From Planctomycetota bacterium (GTDB lineage: Bacteria > Planctomycetota > J058 > JAJDCP01), in the NCBI GenBank assembly GCA_029260765.1, contig JAJDCP010000013.1:1-64000 (forward strand): a stretch of DNA of 64,000 nucleotides, in the 5' to 3' direction. Under the pieces are notes generated by a model. It searched no databases, was not told where the DNA came from, and saw nothing but the letters and a program-made list of their open reading frames with translations. This document shows, piece after piece, positions 62,101 to 64,000 of this stretch (position 1 is its first letter; every line of letters starts with the position of its first letter). Made by a program: the position numbers and the translations under genes.

Positions 62101-62317
62101 CGAAGCCCTCAAGGGGATGGTCCGCACGGCGCTGCACACCGATAGTGGCTCTCCGGACAACGATGCCAACAACGAGCTGCTGATCGGTGAGCTCTTCGGC
62201 GGCACCGCGTCGCTTCCCGACTACTACGTGCTCGACGCCGAGGGCAACGTGCTCAACAGCAAGGCAGGTGCGATGAGTGAGGAGGAATTCCTCGCCTTGC
62301 TGAACAGTGGAAACTGA
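59117..62317 (+). CDS. dsbD: Thiol:disulfide interchange protein DsbD with three N-terminal modules
   Basis: A 1066-residue inner-membrane reductase carrying electrons from cytoplasmic thioredoxin to the periplasm. A signal peptide precedes a lead domain and three tandem DsbD-alpha-like modules (about 152-275, 297-420, 438-560), each with a redox Cys pair: 258/263, 402/407 and 541/546. Most DsbDs have one. The membrane core (about 605-900) has the conserved Cys627 in VMPCTYPM and Cys752 in SYSCGAPL. The C-terminal thioredoxin domain has GYFCQNCRRME (978-981). GGGGAG precedes the ATG. Confidence 0.92.
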   Translation: MRTRLDLCLLLAALALCPMAALADAGTVDGQTWNWIAVGPPEGVPAGEGVEVRVRLVTTPALEIQIAGVQIRGRQFQVLDFSAPVPLPDGGLELCVTLQDGVGPGLYGVALDVSFHTPDGEGTSAVNAEVRVGKPATDAVAPRSSDSVEAGPVLWTVAPPAKIVGGEPADFIFDVVIEPPYHIYSVEKNPMSVPTIFSLPAELGEVVEVVESPAHSMEESWGSWKQHAGKARFRVRAVFRHDLAGAQTVPFTVSYQTCTETSCDPQAELLLQPQVFAVAGAAPVKLEPLLELRQGPTHWTLEAPASVAPGGVVELALALSIDVPYHIYSVLPIEFGVPTTLEVDPALGELVSLRESSPKFHKDDFTSYSYHEGTAEFRLQLRLAEGLSGVQAIPLKVGYQLCTDQICEPPVSIELVAVVELKPTAEEPASQRGPYGKTRWTVRGPKQARAGEVLTVHVDTVIDAQNHIYGLTETASLPTSFSVPAALGSLEVSETAPQAFDNALGKYEAHEGSARFTLKLRLADTLKGTVSVPITARYQVCDARLCSAPQQLELTHIVQVAAAASGNPPVEVQPAVGDPPAVVNPPAEPGADSSQAVASTPDKAPASLWAFLLRVIGYALITLVMPCTYPMIPITISIFTKGENVTRAQSMTRAGVYGLGIICAYTGVAGLVQIIFGAAGQNFLKSFALNPWVNLAIGAAFIYFAFSFLGYFEIQLPGFIQNFVSKASSTGKVTYGGIFLMGLFFMLTSYSCGAPLVLNVFAEAAALEGYESFSIILAFLVFSSVLALPFFFLALLPSMLKSMPRSGGWFNTVKAVLGFAELAFALKFLSVADIRWGMGLLTRPVFLLLWIGCLGVIVLYLLRIFRLPHDGKQDSVSFGGMTTVLFCMFCMAYLGSWFTGQSLQADLESFLPPHPYPSFEQPVRGSGGNGELQPDSNVSTEQQNYDQLLSYHHTFEAGRAAARAEGKRHFVMFTGYFCQNCRRMESSVLKAPRVLEALKGMVRTALHTDSGSPDNDANNELLIGELFGGTASLPDYYVLDAEGNVLNSKAGAMSEEEFLALLNSGN

Positions 62318-62380
62318 GGCCTGTGGACGAATGGCGGGCGATCGATTAACCTGACGAACAGGAATGCACGCGGAGAGCCC

Positions 62381-64000
62381 ATGACCACCACCTTGCAGAG
62401 CTTGAGCGCCTTCTTTGGTTGGACCGAGGTCGGGCTCGGACGGGTGCAGATCGTTTGCCAGGAATGCAGCCGAGCATTCGAGTTGCGTTTGTTGCAGAGC
62501 GCGCTCGAGGCCGTCTGCTCGAATTGCGGAGCGAACGCTGCCTTCACACGAGCGCGCAAGCTGGAGCAGGACAAAGGTCCGCTCGAGGTCGCCAAGCTGC
62601 TCAAAGACACCGGCCTGCTGAGCGAGGCCGACCACCGGCGTGCGCTCAAGCGCTGGCGGCGCGGTCAAGAGGCGCTGACCGATGCGATCATCCAGAGTGG
62701 AGGGCTGTCGAAGTCCCTGCTGCTGGTCCGCGAGGGGCAGGAGTTCACGGCTCTGCCCCTGAGCAGGCTGATCAACGCCGAGCAGATCGGGGCCGCCCTG
62801 GAAGAGCGCAAGCGCAGCGGCGAGAAGATCGGCAGCATCTTGACCCGACGGGTGTTGGCCGACCAGAAAGAACGCATTCTGGGCGAGCTGCCGGCCGACT
62901 CGCCGCAACGATGTGATCTAGAAGAGCTCGAGCCCGATCCGCTGGCGGTGGCCGCTTTGCCGTATGCGTTGGCAGAGAGCTTCTCGGCGTTGCCCCTCAG
63001 CTATGACCCTACGTCGAAAGAGCTGGTGGTGGCGACCTCCGATCCTCTGAATTTCACGGCGTTGGACCAGCTGGCCTTCCAGTTGGGGGTCAAGGTCAGC
63101 GCCCGGCTGGCAGATGACGATGCCATCTTCATGGCTCTGGAGAGCTGCTACGGACCTGACTTGCGCAGCGAGCTCTCCCTCGAGGACGTCGATGAAGAGC
63201 TCGATGTGCTCGAGGCGCGTGCCGATCCGGGCCAGCTCTGGACTGAAGGCCCTCCCGAGGTCCGCACCCTGTCGGTGATTCTGCTGCAGGCTGTCGAAGA
63301 GGCCGCGCAAGCGATCGGCTTCGAGCCTACGTCGAGTGCTTTCTCTGTACGCCTCGGCAACGCTGAAGGACTGCGGGAGGTGATGGCGCCCGACAAGAAA
63401 CTCGGACAGGCGATGGTCGACCGGCTCAAAGTGCTGTCCGGTATGGACACGCTCTCGACGCTGCCCCAGCGCGGGCATTTCGTCGACCAGGTCGCGTCTG
63501 AGCGGGTCCGCTTCAAGGTGATCACGTTGCCGACGGTTGTGGGCGAGAGCGCGCTGGTCGAGTTCATGCCCGAGCAGAGCGGACCTGTAAGCATCGCCGA
63601 GCTGGGCTTCTTCGAGGAGGATACAGCCGAGCTGCAGAAGTCTCTGGGACACGGTCTGGTCGTGTCGCTGGCCCCTCATCGCGGGGGAGCGACCACGACC
63701 CACCACGCGTTCTTGCGCGAGTTGGCGGCGACCAGGCGCAATGTCGTCAGCCTCGAAAGCTCTGTACGGCAGTTGGTACCTGGGGTGCGTCAGCTCGAAT
63801 GTGGCGATGTCGCCGCATTCAGCCGGGCGGTCTCTGAGATCCGGCCCGACGTGCTGTTCATCGACCCATTGGTCGACGCCGCGGGCATGGACCTGGCCAT
63901 CAAAACCGTGCTCGGGGGCGGGCAGGCCTTCCTGTCCGTCGAGGCGCCCTCGGCGGCGCATGGCCTGGCCTGGCTGTGGCATCTGGGCGCGCCGCCTGAG
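62381..64000 (+). CDS. GspE/PilB-like protein lacking a normal P-loop (partial)
   Basis: Runs off the window after 540 codons. Order: an N-terminal four-Cys zinc ribbon (Cys26, 29, 46, 49), a helical region, a GspII_E/MshEN domain (about 188-257), and a T2SSE-type ATPase-like domain from about 290. The Walker A position reads APHRGGATTT (431-440) instead of GPTGSGKTTT, so the ATP-binding Lys is Ala. The Walker B region reads VLFIDPLVD instead of a GEIRD type. It is probably a non-hydrolysing paralogue. GGAGAG lies before the ATG. Confidence 0.8.
   Translation, partial: MTTTLQSLSAFFGWTEVGLGRVQIVCQECSRAFELRLLQSALEAVCSNCGANAAFTRARKLEQDKGPLEVAKLLKDTGLLSEADHRRALKRWRRGQEALTDAIIQSGGLSKSLLLVREGQEFTALPLSRLINAEQIGAALEERKRSGEKIGSILTRRVLADQKERILGELPADSPQRCDLEELEPDPLAVAALPYALAESFSALPLSYDPTSKELVVATSDPLNFTALDQLAFQLGVKVSARLADDDAIFMALESCYGPDLRSELSLEDVDEELDVLEARADPGQLWTEGPPEVRTLSVILLQAVEEAAQAIGFEPTSSAFSVRLGNAEGLREVMAPDKKLGQAMVDRLKVLSGMDTLSTLPQRGHFVDQVASERVRFKVITLPTVVGESALVEFMPEQSGPVSIAELGFFEEDTAELQKSLGHGLVVSLAPHRGGATTTHHAFLRELAATRRNVVSLESSVRQLVPGVRQLECGDVAAFSRAVSEIRPDVLFIDPLVDAAGMDLAIKTVLGGGQAFLSVEAPSAAHGLAWLWHLGAPPE

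Overview
The window is high-GC DNA with dense coding on both strands. It looks like the chromosome of a diderm (Gram-negative type) bacterium: many lipobox lipoproteins, a DsbD-type periplasmic thiol reductase, a type II secretion/type IV pilus ATPase relative, and a MurE with the DNPR motif of meso-diaminopimelate enzymes. Two giant receptor kinases with a DWG (not DFG) motif and TPR-like tails recall Planctomycetota and neighbouring lineages. A DTDTDT lipoprotein and the mix of hydrolases recall Myxococcota-like bacteria. The phylum cannot be fixed from this window alone.

Layout. 0-2.7 kb: a WYL regulator with a palindromic candidate operator, a tiny lipoprotein, a secreted protein and an SGNH hydrolase. 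2.7-10.3 kb (minus strand): a partial division and cell-wall operon, ftsI-murE-murF-(unknown 151 aa gene)-mraY-ftsW, with three xTGA stop/start overlaps and no murD, murG, murC or ftsQAZ. 10.5-11.2 kb: tRNA-Pro(CGG) with its own promoter and terminator, then hicBA. 11.2-20.7 kb: an accessory stretch with a DUF1294 protein, a sialate-esterase-like enzyme, an EF-hand miniprotein, a PARG-like ADP-ribosyl hydrolase, alpha/beta hydrolases, a large two-part lipoprotein and a PI-PLC-like lipoprotein. 20.7-34.3 kb: kinase 1, a GT14 glycosyltransferase, an orphan AAA ATPase, several unrecognised exported proteins, a glutamine amidotransferase and repeat-rich intergenic DNA. 34.5-40.6 kb: a Baeyer-Villiger monooxygenase-SDR fusion, a double-PilJ secreted protein and a questin-oxidase-like protein.

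40.6-47.8 kb holds the most unusual locus: two near-identical peptide genes of 24 and 22 codons (MKTRTQLKAGPH...TWDFPR), each with its own ribosome binding site. They lie between the questin-oxidase-like gene and an apparent four-gene minus-strand operon (TrkA-type K+ channel, ABC1/UbiB kinase, PAP2-like membrane protein, kinase 2). 47.9-53.4 kb: amphi-Trp, EIIA-Ntr-like and DUF1579 proteins, a scar of purC-like and hisG-like fragments, a three-gene operon (phage-tail-assembly-like, zinc ribbon, DUF2461), a lipoprotein and a PAP2 membrane protein. 53.4-64 kb: fatty acyl reductase, riboflavin synthase, a lipoprotein, the folE-rhodanese-cNMP operon, a DsbD with three tandem sensor modules, and a GspE/PilB homologue lacking the P-loop lysine that runs off the end.

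The genes support envelope construction, periplasmic redox, lipid and membrane metabolism, and signalling. No complete mobile element, rRNA operon or CRISPR array was seen.
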